Below are positions 1 to 6,601 of a stretch of 7,190 nt of DNA, one piece after another. Source of the stretch: an uncultured Paracoccaceae bacterium (GTDB lineage Bacteria > Pseudomonadota > Alphaproteobacteria > Rhodobacterales > Rhodobacteraceae); the NCBI GenBank assembly GCA_937900975.1, contig CALCPC010000689.1, positions 1 through 7,190 on the forward strand, written 5' to 3'. The notes beneath the pieces are model-generated. The model had not been told where the DNA came from and made no database searches. It saw only the letters and a program-made list of their open reading frames with translations. Made by a program: the position numbers and the translations under genes. Every line of letters starts with the position of its first letter. The stretch's first letter is position 1.

Positions 1-1295
1 ACCAGCACATCTGGTTCAAGGAAAGCCGGTCGCGCCGCGATAACCCGCGCGCCGACTGGTATGTTTGGGCCGATCCAAAGCCCGCCGGCACGCCGCCCAC
101 CAATTGGCTGTCGATCTTCGGCGGCTCCGCCTGGACGTGGGAGGGGGAGCGGCGGCAATACTACCTCCACAATTTCCTGAAAGAGCAACCGGACCTCAAT
201 TTCCACAACCCGGATGTGCAGGAGCAATTGCTGGACGTTACCCGGTTTTGGCTTGAGCGGGGGGTCGACGGTTTTCGGCTGGACACCATCAACTTTTATT
301 TCCACGACCAAGCGTTGCGCGACAATCCCGCGCTGCCCGAGGAGGCGCGCAATGCCTCCATCGCGCCAGAGGTCAATCCCTACAACTATCAAGATCACCT
401 CTATGATAAGAACCGGCCCGAAAACCTGGCCTTTTTGGAGCGGTTTCGCGCCCTTTTGGATCAGTTCCCCGACACGGCGTCGGTGGGTGAGGTGGGCGAT
501 GCGCAGATCGGGCTGCAGCTTGTCGCCGATTACACGCGCGGCTCGGGGCGGGTGCACATGTGCTATGCCTTCGATTTCCTGTCTCCTGAGCCGATCACCG
601 GGCACCGCGCGGCGCAAGTGCTGCGGGAGTTCGAGAAAACGGCGCCCGATGGGTGGCAATGCTATGCGCTGTCCAACCACGATACCGTGCGGATGGCGAG
701 CCGGTGGAACCTTGACCCCGCCGGCATCCGCCTGCATGCCGCGTTTTTGTTGTGTCTGCGCGGGTCGGTCTGTCTTTACCAGGGGGAAGAGCTTGGCCTG
801 ACAGAGGCTTACGTGCCTTATGAGGAGCTTCAGGACCCCTACGGCAAGGCGTTCTGGCCGAAGTTCAAGGGCCGCGACGGGTGCCGGACGCCGATGCCCT
901 GGGCGATGGATAACATGCATGGCGGGTTTTCGGATGCCAAGCCCTGGCTGCCGATGGCGCGGGAGCATTTGCCAAGCGCGGTCGGCAATCAGGACAGCGA
1001 CGCGGGCAGCCTCTTGAACTGGTATCGCGATATTCTCGCGCTGCGCAGCATGCGCCCGGTGCTGAGCAAGGGGTCGCTCGACGACGTGCACGCGACCGAC
1101 GATGTCGTCGCCTTCGTTCGGGCGTTAGACGGGCAGGCGCCGATTTTCTGCGCCTTCAACTTCTCGGACCGCACCCACCAGATTGCCCTGCCCGAGGGGG
1201 AGTGGGCGTTGATTGCGGGGGTGGGTTTTGCAGCCGAAAGCGATGGTCAAAGCGTGACGCTGCCGCCCTGGCAGGCCTGTCTCGCGGAAGGATAA
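1..1295 (+). CDS. aglA: Alpha-glucosidase, GH13 family (AglA type), 3' part
   Basis: Glycoside hydrolase that cleaves terminal alpha-glucosidic bonds of imported disaccharides to release glucose, presumably in the cytoplasm. The 5' end lies left of the window; the first whole codon is at base 3 and about 430 residues are visible. Family members are usually about 530-550 residues, so roughly the first 110-120 are missing. The frame is open from the edge, and the segment before the first internal ATG (216) is clearly family sequence, including the stretch HIWFKESRS near the edge. Visible GH13 motifs are GFRLDTINFY with the nucleophile Asp at 282-284, VGEVGD with the acid/base Glu at 489-491, and LSNHDTVR with the stabilising Asp at 681-683. 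The C-terminal part (about 1050-1292) fits the small beta domain of GH13. The aglK start follows 19 bp after the stop, the usual agl order. Exact substrate (maltose, trehalose, sucrose) cannot be read from sequence alone. Confidence 0.93.
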   Translation, partial: QHIWFKESRSRRDNPRADWYVWADPKPAGTPPTNWLSIFGGSAWTWEGERRQYYLHNFLKEQPDLNFHNPDVQEQLLDVTRFWLERGVDGFRLDTINFYFHDQALRDNPALPEEARNASIAPEVNPYNYQDHLYDKNRPENLAFLERFRALLDQFPDTASVGEVGDAQIGLQLVADYTRGSGRVHMCYAFDFLSPEPITGHRAAQVLREFEKTAPDGWQCYALSNHDTVRMASRWNLDPAGIRLHAAFLLCLRGSVCLYQGEELGLTEAYVPYEELQDPYGKAFWPKFKGRDGCRTPMPWAMDNMHGGFSDAKPWLPMAREHLPSAVGNQDSDAGSLLNWYRDILALRSMRPVLSKGSLDDVHATDDVVAFVRALDGQAPIFCAFNFSDRTHQIALPEGEWALIAGVGFAAESDGQSVTLPPWQACLAEG

Positions 1296-1314
1296 CACAA
1301 AGCGGGAGGGGCCA

Positions 1315-2406
1315 ATGGCCGCGGTGGATCTTGAGAATGTCAGCAAGTCCTATGGCGATGTGGAGGTGTTGCGCAACATCAACCTCAACATCGAGCAGGG
1401 CGAGCTTGTGGTTTTCGTCGGCCCGTCGGGCTGCGGTAAGTCCACGCTTTTGCGGATGATCGCGGGGCTTGAGGCGATCACAGGCGGCGAGTTGAAGATC
1501 GACGGGGCGCGGATGAACGAGACCCCGCCCGCGCAGCGCGGCATCGCGATGGTGTTTCAGACCTACGCGCTGTACCCGCATATGACCGTTTTCGACAACA
1601 TGGCCTTTGGGATGCGCATCGCCAAAAAGTCGAAGGCCGAAATCGACGAGGCGGTGAACGCCGCGGCCAAGATCCTGCAACTCGATCATTTGCTCGACCG
1701 CTTGCCGAAGGCGCTGTCCGGCGGGCAGCGACAGCGGGTTGCGATCGGGCGCTCCATCGTGCGCGACCCCAAGGTGTTCTTGTTCGACGAGCCCTTGTCG
1801 AACCTCGACGCGGCGTTGCGGGTCGCAACGCGGATCGAGATTGCGCAACTGAAAGACCAGATGCCGCAAAGCACGATGATCTATGTCACCCATGACCAGG
1901 TGGAGGCGATGACGCTGGCCAGCCGCATCGTGGTTTTGCATGGCGGCGATATTGAGCAGGTGGGCGCGCCGCTGGAGCTTTATGAGCGGCCGGCCAACAC
2001 CTTCGTTGCGCGGTTCATCGGCTCCCCCTCGATGAACATTCTTGAGGGGACGGTGGCAACAACGGGGGCCGAAACCGGTGTTGAAACCGCCGGCGGTGGC
2101 CGGGCGACGGCGGCGATCCCCAGCGTCGCGGGCGATAACGGCGGCGCCGTCAGCATCGGCGTGCGGCCCGAAGATCTGCGCGTGGCAGAGGGGGCGGACG
2201 CGCTCTTTGACGGTGAGGTTGCCATTGTGGAGGCGTTGGGCGAGACGACACTGCTCTACTTCAAGCCCGAAGGGGAGGGCGAGGGTGTGGTCGCAAAGCT
2301 GCCGGGCATCCAAACCTATGCGCGCGGCCAGCGGCTGCGCTTGACGGCGGCACCCGAAAAGATCCATCTCTTTGAGCCATCGGGCCGGTCGTATCTCTAT
2401 CGCTAG
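1315..2406 (+). CDS. aglK: Alpha-glucoside ABC transporter, ATP-binding subunit
   Basis: Cytoplasmic ATPase of a CUT1-type sugar importer; it would pair with AglF/AglG permeases and the AglE binding protein, which are expected upstream but not in the window. 363 residues, normal for a MalK/UgpC-like protein. Motifs in order: Walker A GPSGCGKST (residues 36-44), Q-loop Q82 in FQTYALYPH, signature LSGGQ (134-138), Walker B VFLFDEP (154-160), D-loop SNLD, and switch His193 in VTHDQ. The region after about residue 235 is the TOBE/regulatory domain, with VRPEDLRV typical of this class. Residues 250-279 are a Gly/Ala/Thr-rich, low-complexity stretch inside that domain. The ATG has a strong ribosome site, GGAGGG at 1305-1310. 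Its position directly after aglA is why AglK is preferred over other MalK-like names. It is probably cotranscribed with aglA. Confidence 0.93.
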   Translation: MAAVDLENVSKSYGDVEVLRNINLNIEQGELVVFVGPSGCGKSTLLRMIAGLEAITGGELKIDGARMNETPPAQRGIAMVFQTYALYPHMTVFDNMAFGMRIAKKSKAEIDEAVNAAAKILQLDHLLDRLPKALSGGQRQRVAIGRSIVRDPKVFLFDEPLSNLDAALRVATRIEIAQLKDQMPQSTMIYVTHDQVEAMTLASRIVVLHGGDIEQVGAPLELYERPANTFVARFIGSPSMNILEGTVATTGAETGVETAGGGRATAAIPSVAGDNGGAVSIGVRPEDLRVAEGADALFDGEVAIVEALGETTLLYFKPEGEGEGVVAKLPGIQTYARGQRLRLTAAPEKIHLFEPSGRSYLYR

Positions 2407-2433
2407 ACGCCCGCCAAGAAGGGTAGGGCGCGG

Positions 2434-3123
2434 ATGATCCCAGCGATCTTGCATTATGAAAGCCGCGACGCGTTGGCGCTCGATCTGACAGAGATCGTCA
2501 CGGGGGAGTTGGAGGCCGCGCTGGCCGCGCGCGGTCGCGCAACGCTGGCTGTGCCGGGCGGCACGACGCCGGGGCCGTTTTTGGCCGGGCTGTCGCTGGC
2601 GCCGCTCGATTGGGCGCGGATTTCGGTGATGCTGACGGATGAGCGGTTCGTGCCCGAAAACTCTCCCCGCTCCAACACCCGTCTTTTGCGTGAAACCTTG
2701 CTGCAGAACGCGGCCGCCGGCGCCACGGCGATCCCCTTTTTTGCCGAGGCCGCGGCACCAGAGGATGTGCTGGCGTCGCTGACGGCGGGTGTCGCGGCGG
2801 CGCTGCCGCTCGACGTTTGCGTGCTGGGGATGGGGGCGGATATGCACACGGCCTCCCTTTTCCCGGGCGCCGACCGATTGGCCGAGGCGTTGGGCGCAGC
2901 GGCGCCGCCGCTGTTGCCGATGCGCGCGCCGGGCGCGCCAGAGCCGCGGCTGACACTGACAGCGCCTGTCCTGCGGAGCGCCGGCAGCCTGCATATTCTG
3001 ATCACAGGCGTTGAGAAACAGATGGCGCTGGCCGCGGCGTTGGAGGCGCCCTCGGCCGAGACAGCACCGGTGCGTGCGGTGCTTGACGGGCCGGTGCCGG
3101 TCACTGTCCATTACGCGGATTAG
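2434..3123 (+). CDS. pgl: 6-phosphogluconolactonase (Pgl/DevB family)
   Basis: Hydrolyses 6-phosphogluconolactone to 6-phosphogluconate, the step after glucose-6-phosphate dehydrogenase in the Entner-Doudoroff and oxidative pentose phosphate routes; cytoplasmic. 229 residues, normal length. Family motifs visible: VPGGTTPGPF (about 40-49), the TDERFVP segment (68-74) followed by SPRSNTRLL, and LGMGADMHTASLFPG (131-145) with the His138 region thought to take part in catalysis. Many family members have Gly-His where this one has Met-His (residues 137-138). The C-terminal TGVEKQMAL segment (191-199) is also conserved. The gene begins 27 bp after aglK, with a modest purine-rich site (AAGGGTAGGG) before the ATG. 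The context suggests that glucose released by AglA is fed onward. The zwf, edd and eda genes, often neighbours of pgl in other bacteria, are not present here. Confidence 0.92.
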   Translation: MIPAILHYESRDALALDLTEIVTGELEAALAARGRATLAVPGGTTPGPFLAGLSLAPLDWARISVMLTDERFVPENSPRSNTRLLRETLLQNAAAGATAIPFFAEAAAPEDVLASLTAGVAAALPLDVCVLGMGADMHTASLFPGADRLAEALGAAAPPLLPMRAPGAPEPRLTLTAPVLRSAGSLHILITGVEKQMALAAALEAPSAETAPVRAVLDGPVPVTVHYAD

Positions 3124-3129
3124 GGCCGT

Positions 3130-3804
3130 GTGAGGGTGGGGGGCCTGCTGCCCTCGGGCGCCCCTTACGCACCGCCGCAAGCGCCGCTGTCCCTGATCCA
3201 TGTCGATCCGGCGCTGGTCCTGGTCGACAAACCTGCCGGACTGTTAACTGTTCCTGGCAAGGCGCCCGGGCTTGGCGATTGCCTCGAAGCGCGGGTGCGC
3301 GCGGCCTTTCCCGAGGCGCTTTTGATCCATCGGCTGGACATGGACACATCCGGCATCATGGTCTTTGCCCGCACACGGGTGGCTCAGCGCCATCTCAATT
3401 GGCAGTTCGAGCGGCGCCAAACGACCAAGATCTACGCGGCGCATGTTTGGGGCGTGCCCGATGCGGCGGCGGGCCAGATCGATTTGCCGCTGATCACCGA
3501 CTGGCCCAACAGACCGCTGCAAAAAGTGTGTCCTACCCATGGGCGCGCGGCCACCACGCATTGGCAGCGGCTTGGCGTGGCGCCTGCGGGCGCCCGGCTT
3601 CGCCTGACGCCGGTGACCGGACGCTCTCACCAATTGCGGGTGCATCTCAACGCGATCGGCCACCCGATCCTCGGCGATCGGTTCTATGCGACGGGGCCCG
3701 CGCTGACAGCGGCGCCGCGGCTGATGCTCCATGCCGAAACCTTGGGCTTTCGGCACCCCGAAGGCGGTGCGCCGGTGCGCTGGACTGTGCCTGCGCCGTT
3801 CTGA
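3130..3804 (+). CDS. rluA: RluA-type pseudouridine synthase
   Basis: Converts specific uridines of 23S rRNA and/or tRNA to pseudouridine; in E. coli, RluA acts on U746 of 23S rRNA and U32 of tRNAs. 224 residues, close to the 219 of E. coli RluA. The catalytic Asp70 lies in HRLDMDTSG (67-75). Other RluA-like segments are LVDKPAGLLTVPG (31-43), LPLITDWPNRPLQKVC, TGRSHQLRVHLNAIGHPILG and the end WTVPAPF. They match the RluA branch better than the larger RluC/RluD proteins, and no S4 domain precedes the catalytic domain. The chosen start is a GTG 6 bp after the pgl stop; another GTG at 3136 is also possible, and no clear ribosome site decides between them, so translational coupling to pgl is likely. 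It is probably the last gene of this plus-strand run. The dual substrate range is inferred from family resemblance. Confidence 0.9.
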   Translation: MRVGGLLPSGAPYAPPQAPLSLIHVDPALVLVDKPAGLLTVPGKAPGLGDCLEARVRAAFPEALLIHRLDMDTSGIMVFARTRVAQRHLNWQFERRQTTKIYAAHVWGVPDAAAGQIDLPLITDWPNRPLQKVCPTHGRAATTHWQRLGVAPAGARLRLTPVTGRSHQLRVHLNAIGHPILGDRFYATGPALTAAPRLMLHAETLGFRHPEGGAPVRWTVPAPF

Positions 3805-3909
3805 TCCGGCGCCTGGCCCAAAGCGGCTCGGGGAACACCGCATCGCAGGGCGCGTTGACATCCTTGATTTCCGGCAGCGGCACGGGATCCAGATCTTTCA
3901 CGACGCGCT
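3805..3909. other. Convergent intergenic gap with coding-like composition
   Basis: The 105 bp lie between the rluA stop and the stop of the minus-strand ROK gene. No hairpin followed by a T-run, as expected for a shared terminator, was seen. On the minus strand a GTG at 3901, 8 bp after the ROK stop, opens a frame reading VKDLDPVPLPEIKDV and onward. Its first 31 codons show high G/C at third positions and low G/C at second positions, as real genes do here. The same codon register on the plus strand also looks coding-like, so composition cannot settle direction. The minus frame runs on to 3647 inside rluA, where the translation becomes Arg/Ser/Ala-rich and shadow-like. There is no good ribosome site. 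It could be a small protein, a gene remnant or chance. Confidence 0.3.
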
Positions 3910-4833
3910 TTAAGGATCCGTTTGCGGCGGCTCCAGCCAGGCGGCGCCGCGCACGCCAGAGCTGTCGCCGTGACGGTTTTTGACCAGTTGCGTGTAAAAC
4001 TTGTCGCCGAAGACCAGCGGTTCGATCAACGGCGGGACGGTGCGGTAAAGCCTGCTGACATTGGAAAGCCCGCCGCCGAGAACGATCACGTCGGGATCGA
4101 GGATCGTGATGATGGTGGCCAGCGCGCGGGCAAGACGGTTCTCGAACCGCTCAAAGCTCTGTGTGGCGGCGGGGTCGCCGGCCTCCATCGCCGCGGCGAC
4201 CTCCTGCGCCGACAAGGCCGTGTCGGGGGACAACGCATTGACGCGCGCGTGATCGGCGGCAAGGCTGGGGCCCGAAAGCCAGGCCGCGGTATGGCCCGGC
4301 ACGCCGCAGCTGCAGATCGGGCCGGGGCGTGCATGATCCTCGGGCGCCGGCAGCGTGATATGCCCCCACTCCCCCCCGCTGGCGTTGACGCCTGCCAAAA
4401 GCATGCCCCTGACAACGATGCCGCCGCCAACGCCGGTGCCAAGGATCGCGCCGAAGACAACCTCTGCCCCGGCGCCGGCCCCGTCGACCGCCTCTGACAG
4501 GGCAAAGCAGTTGGCATCGTTGGCGATGGCGACGGGGCGCCCGAGCGCTGTCGCCAGATCGCCGCGCAGGTCGCGGCCATGAAGCCAGACCGAATTGCCA
4601 AGCGTCACATGCCCCGTGCGCCGGTCGACGGAGCCCGGCACACCGATCCCGATCTGGCGCGCGGGGCGCCCGGCCGCGGCCTCCAGCTCTGCGGTCAGCG
4701 CGGTGATCGCACGGATCCCGCCATCATAATCATGACGCGGCGTCGGCACCCGACCTTGGGCGAGCGTCGCGCCATTTTGGTCGAGCGCGATGCCAGCGAT
4801 CTTCGTGCCGCCATAATCAAATCCGATGCGCAT
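3910..4833 (-). CDS. ROK-family sugar kinase (fructokinase/glucokinase/NagK-like)
   Basis: Predicted cytoplasmic ATP-dependent kinase that phosphorylates a hexose such as fructose, glucose or N-acetylglucosamine. 307 residues from the ATG at 4833, normal for single-domain ROK kinases; no DNA-binding domain precedes it, so it is not a NagC/Mlc-type repressor. The N-terminal phosphate-binding motif is DYGGTK (6-11), the likely catalytic base is Asp106 in ANDAN, EWGH (155-158) carries sugar/zinc ligands, and LDPDVIVLGGGLSN (245-258) is typical of the family. The usual CxCGxxGCxE motif is altered: C174-S-C176-G-V-P-G-H181-T-A183, so the third zinc Cys is His and the sugar-binding Glu is Ala. The frame is open upstream to 4995, but that extension is not family-like. 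The nearest purine-rich site, GAGGGG, sits only 1 base from the ATG; a GGGGG run lies 11 bases upstream. Substrate cannot be assigned. Confidence 0.87.
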   Translation of the reverse strand: MRIGFDYGGTKIAGIALDQNGATLAQGRVPTPRHDYDGGIRAITALTAELEAAAGRPARQIGIGVPGSVDRRTGHVTLGNSVWLHGRDLRGDLATALGRPVAIANDANCFALSEAVDGAGAGAEVVFGAILGTGVGGGIVVRGMLLAGVNASGGEWGHITLPAPEDHARPGPICSCGVPGHTAAWLSGPSLAADHARVNALSPDTALSAQEVAAAMEAGDPAATQSFERFENRLARALATIITILDPDVIVLGGGLSNVSRLYRTVPPLIEPLVFGDKFYTQLVKNRHGDSSGVRGAAWLEPPQTDP

Positions 4834-4864
4834 GCCCCTCGGAACCCCCGTTCTGCCCGGTGCC

Positions 4865-4894
4865 GTTATAATGCGTTTCGGCGGGGGTTTGAAA
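4865..4894 (-). promoter_or_regulatory. Candidate sigma-70-type promoter of the ROK kinase gene
   Basis: On the minus strand a TATAAC hexamer (4865-4870; 5 of 6 matches to the -10 consensus) is preceded, with an 18-base spacer, by TTTCAA (4889-4894) as a weak -35. Transcription would start near 4858, about 25 bases before the ATG at 4833. The AT-rich patch stands out in a GC-rich gap. A perfect TATAAT reads on the opposite strand at 4867-4872, so direction is not proven by this element alone. Confidence 0.4.
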
Positions 4895-4902
4895 CACCTC
4901 TC

Positions 4903-4938
4903 GGCAGGCGGTGCGCCCGGTGTGGCGTAATGCCTGCC
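4903..4938. repeat. Nested inverted repeat upstream of the ROK promoter
   Basis: GGCAGGC (4903-4909) is the exact inverse of GCCTGCC (4932-4938). Within the 22-base interval CGCC (4914-4917) pairs with GGCG (4924-4927), so a stem with an internal loop could form. It lies just upstream of the candidate -35 of the ROK gene. It may be an operator, a transcript hairpin ending the dehydrogenase message, or chance in GC-rich DNA. No U-tract follows it on either strand. Confidence 0.35.
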
Positions 4939-4998
4939 CGCGGGGGGTGCGACGGGCACAGCAATCCCACATGCCCCGGCGGTACGGCGCGCCACCGC

Positions 4999-5036
4999 AC
5001 CGCGCCCTCTGGCGCAAAACTAGGGTGGGGCGCGGT
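4999..5036. repeat. 9-bp perfect inverted repeat after the dehydrogenase stop
   Basis: ACCGCGCCC (4999-5007) is the exact inverse of GGGCGCGGT (5028-5036), with a 20-base loop. It begins 12 bases downstream of the minus-strand stop at 5049, the position expected for a 3' hairpin. No U-tract follows the stem on the minus strand, so it is not a canonical intrinsic terminator; it could protect the 3' end or assist termination. An alternative smaller hairpin, GCGCC-CTCT-GGCGC, overlaps the left arm and loop. Confidence 0.4.
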
Positions 5037-5048
5037 TTGGCGGCGGCG

Positions 5049-6578
5049 CTAACCGCTGTCGCGGCCGGCGAGGGCGTCGATCACGGCTTGGATGTCGTCC
5101 GCGCTCAACCCTTGGGACGGCATCGAGGTGCCGGGCGCAAACCGGCCGGCCAGATAATCCGCCATAAGCGCCTCGCTCCACCGCTCACCCCGATGGGCGA
5201 GCAGTGCGGGGGAGTAGGGATAGCCGCGCCCGTCGGCGATGGCCCGTTTCAGAATACTGTCCAGCCGGGGTGCCGCCAGCGCCGGCTGGTTGGGGTAAAG
5301 CGCATGACAAACGGCACAGGGCTTCAGGCTGTCCGGCGGCTCGGTCGGGCCGGCGAGGGCGACCTCTGGCCGGCGTTCCAACACCCCGATATAGGGCCTC
5401 CCGTCGAACAGCATGGCGATGCGGCCGTCGGCGAGCACGGTCATGTCGCGGATCCGGGCGCCGATCTCAATCGGTTCCACCAAAACGACCCGATTGCCGT
5501 CAAAGACGATGCGGTGAAGCGTGTGCGCCTTCAGCGACCCCATCAGAAGATCGCCCTGCCACAGCGGAAACTCTGCCCCATCGGCCTCCGCCAAGGCGCT
5601 GACGGCGGGTGACGGGCTCCACGCGAAGACGGGTTTGACGAAATCGGGATGCCGGCCGGGCGTGTCGGAAAGCGGCCAGTCGTAAGTGGCGTAGCGCGCG
5701 CCATAGGTGACGAAGGGCCAGCCGTAATTGGCGCCCTCGCGCACCAGGTTCAACTCATCGCCGCCGCGATAGCCGTGATGGACCTCAAAAATCCGCCCGT
5801 CCGACATGATGGCGAGGCCAGAGCTGTTGCGCACGCCGCGGGCAAGATGGCGCACCGCGCCGGTTTCGGGATCGATCCGCACGACTTTGCCATAGTCGCT
5901 GGCCGGGTCCTGGGCCACCGGCAGGTCGGTAGTGTAGTCGATCCCGTCAAAACCGAAATCGCCCACCGACAGAACGATGCTGCCATCGCTGTCGATCTGA
6001 AACGCGCCCGCGGACGCGAGGGGCAGCGCGTTGTCGGTTTGCGGGATACAGGGCGCGGACCGCCAAACCGTATCCCAGGTTCCAAGGGGCGCAAAGCCCC
6101 CAGCGGCGGAGTGCAGAGCCAGACGGCTAAGCGCAAGCCCGTTGCAAGCCCGATCCTGATCCAGATAGGTGTGCGCCGCATAGATCCGCAAACCGTCGTC
6201 GCTGTCCGTGATCGCAAGCGATTTGACCCCGAAGGCCGGGTTTGGGCGGATGGCCGTTTGCGCCGCGATGTCGAGGGGCGGAGGCACGTCGATCAGGCGG
6301 AAGGCGTCTGCGTCCTCGGGGCGATGGTAAAGCTGTCCGGTGCGAACCAGAAGGAAGAGATCGTTGCCCACCGCCTCTAAACTGCCGCCGTTGCCGCGCA
6401 CCAGCGGCGCGGGCAGCGTTGTGATGCGGACGGGATAAAGCTGCGTGGTGCGGTCGATGGGAAAGGGGTTCGGGATCTCGGTCGTTGGCGCGGGCCGCAG
6501 CATCGGGACAAGGTAGGCGGCAAGGGCTGCGACGGCCACGATGGCAAGCACGCGGGGCAAGCGCTGTTTGTGGTGCAT
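5049..6578 (-). CDS. PQQ-type sugar dehydrogenase fused to a C-terminal cytochrome c domain
   Basis: Predicted periplasm-facing enzyme oxidising an aldose or related sugar, with electrons passing from PQQ to its own heme and then to the respiratory chain. 509 residues. Residues 8-27 form one hydrophobic segment after basic residues, either a signal anchor or an uncleaved signal. Residues about 50-400 are a glucose/sorbosone dehydrogenase beta-propeller, with AQDPASDYGKVVRIDPETG (222-240), GVRNSSGLA (248-256; R250 and N251 at PQQ-binding positions), HHGYRGGDELN (267-277), NYGWP (284-288) and RIRDM (375-379). The cytochrome domain has CAVCH (421-425), GYPYSPALL and W467, and PGTSMP with Met486 as the likely axial ligand. 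Cys145 and Cys177 could form a disulfide. The usual catalytic His before the DG..SVGD strand is not apparent. The start is set by AGGAAG 7 bases upstream. The PQQ assignment is by family. Confidence 0.83.
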   Translation of the reverse strand: MHHKQRLPRVLAIVAVAALAAYLVPMLRPAPTTEIPNPFPIDRTTQLYPVRITTLPAPLVRGNGGSLEAVGNDLFLLVRTGQLYHRPEDADAFRLIDVPPPLDIAAQTAIRPNPAFGVKSLAITDSDDGLRIYAAHTYLDQDRACNGLALSRLALHSAAGGFAPLGTWDTVWRSAPCIPQTDNALPLASAGAFQIDSDGSIVLSVGDFGFDGIDYTTDLPVAQDPASDYGKVVRIDPETGAVRHLARGVRNSSGLAIMSDGRIFEVHHGYRGGDELNLVREGANYGWPFVTYGARYATYDWPLSDTPGRHPDFVKPVFAWSPSPAVSALAEADGAEFPLWQGDLLMGSLKAHTLHRIVFDGNRVVLVEPIEIGARIRDMTVLADGRIAMLFDGRPYIGVLERRPEVALAGPTEPPDSLKPCAVCHALYPNQPALAAPRLDSILKRAIADGRGYPYSPALLAHRGERWSEALMADYLAGRFAPGTSMPSQGLSADDIQAVIDALAGRDSG

Positions 6579-6585
6579 TGCGAGA

Positions 6586-6591
6586 CTTCCT
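6586..6591 (-). promoter_or_regulatory. Ribosome-binding site of the dehydrogenase gene
   Basis: AGGAAG on the minus strand, 7 bases before the ATG at 6578, is a good Shine-Dalgarno match and fixes this start. It lies only 10 bases past the end of the pnp terminator, so the transcribed leader, if a promoter sits here, must be very short or must include the terminator hairpin. Confidence 0.65.
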
Positions 6592-6601
6592 GGCGCCGAC
6601 G

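Noticed and set aside
1156..3201. A 681-codon open frame on the minus strand, antisense to the end of aglA, aglK and pgl
   Set aside because: Its translation is rich in Arg, Gln, His and Gly with no recognisable domain, and it lies exactly opposite well-supported genes. Long antisense frames are common in GC-rich genomes because stop codons are rare there.
4371..4377. Run of seven Cs (seven Gs on the coding strand) inside the ROK gene, a possible slippage site
   Set aside because: It encodes the conserved Gly-Gly-Glu-Trp region in frame. A run of seven is unremarkable at this GC content, and there is no sign of phase variation.
3922..4497. Open plus-strand frame of 191 codons opposite the ROK gene
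   Set aside because: Low-complexity, Arg/Gly/Asp-rich translation without domains; it is the shadow of the ROK kinase.
4867..4872. Perfect TATAAT on the plus strand
   Set aside because: No plus-strand gene follows it; only antisense to the dehydrogenase lies downstream. The overlapping TATAAC on the minus strand is better placed, ahead of the ROK gene. An antisense transcript cannot be excluded.
4834..4995. In-frame upstream extension of the ROK kinase by 54 codons
   Set aside because: The extension is Pro/Ala/Arg-rich, unlike ROK N-termini, which begin just before the DxGGTK loop. It would also run through the candidate promoter and the nested inverted repeat.
5649..6380. Open plus-strand frame of 243 codons inside the dehydrogenase region
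   Set aside because: No recognisable motifs. The opposite strand encodes a clear dehydrogenase-cytochrome protein with continuous family motifs over the same bases.
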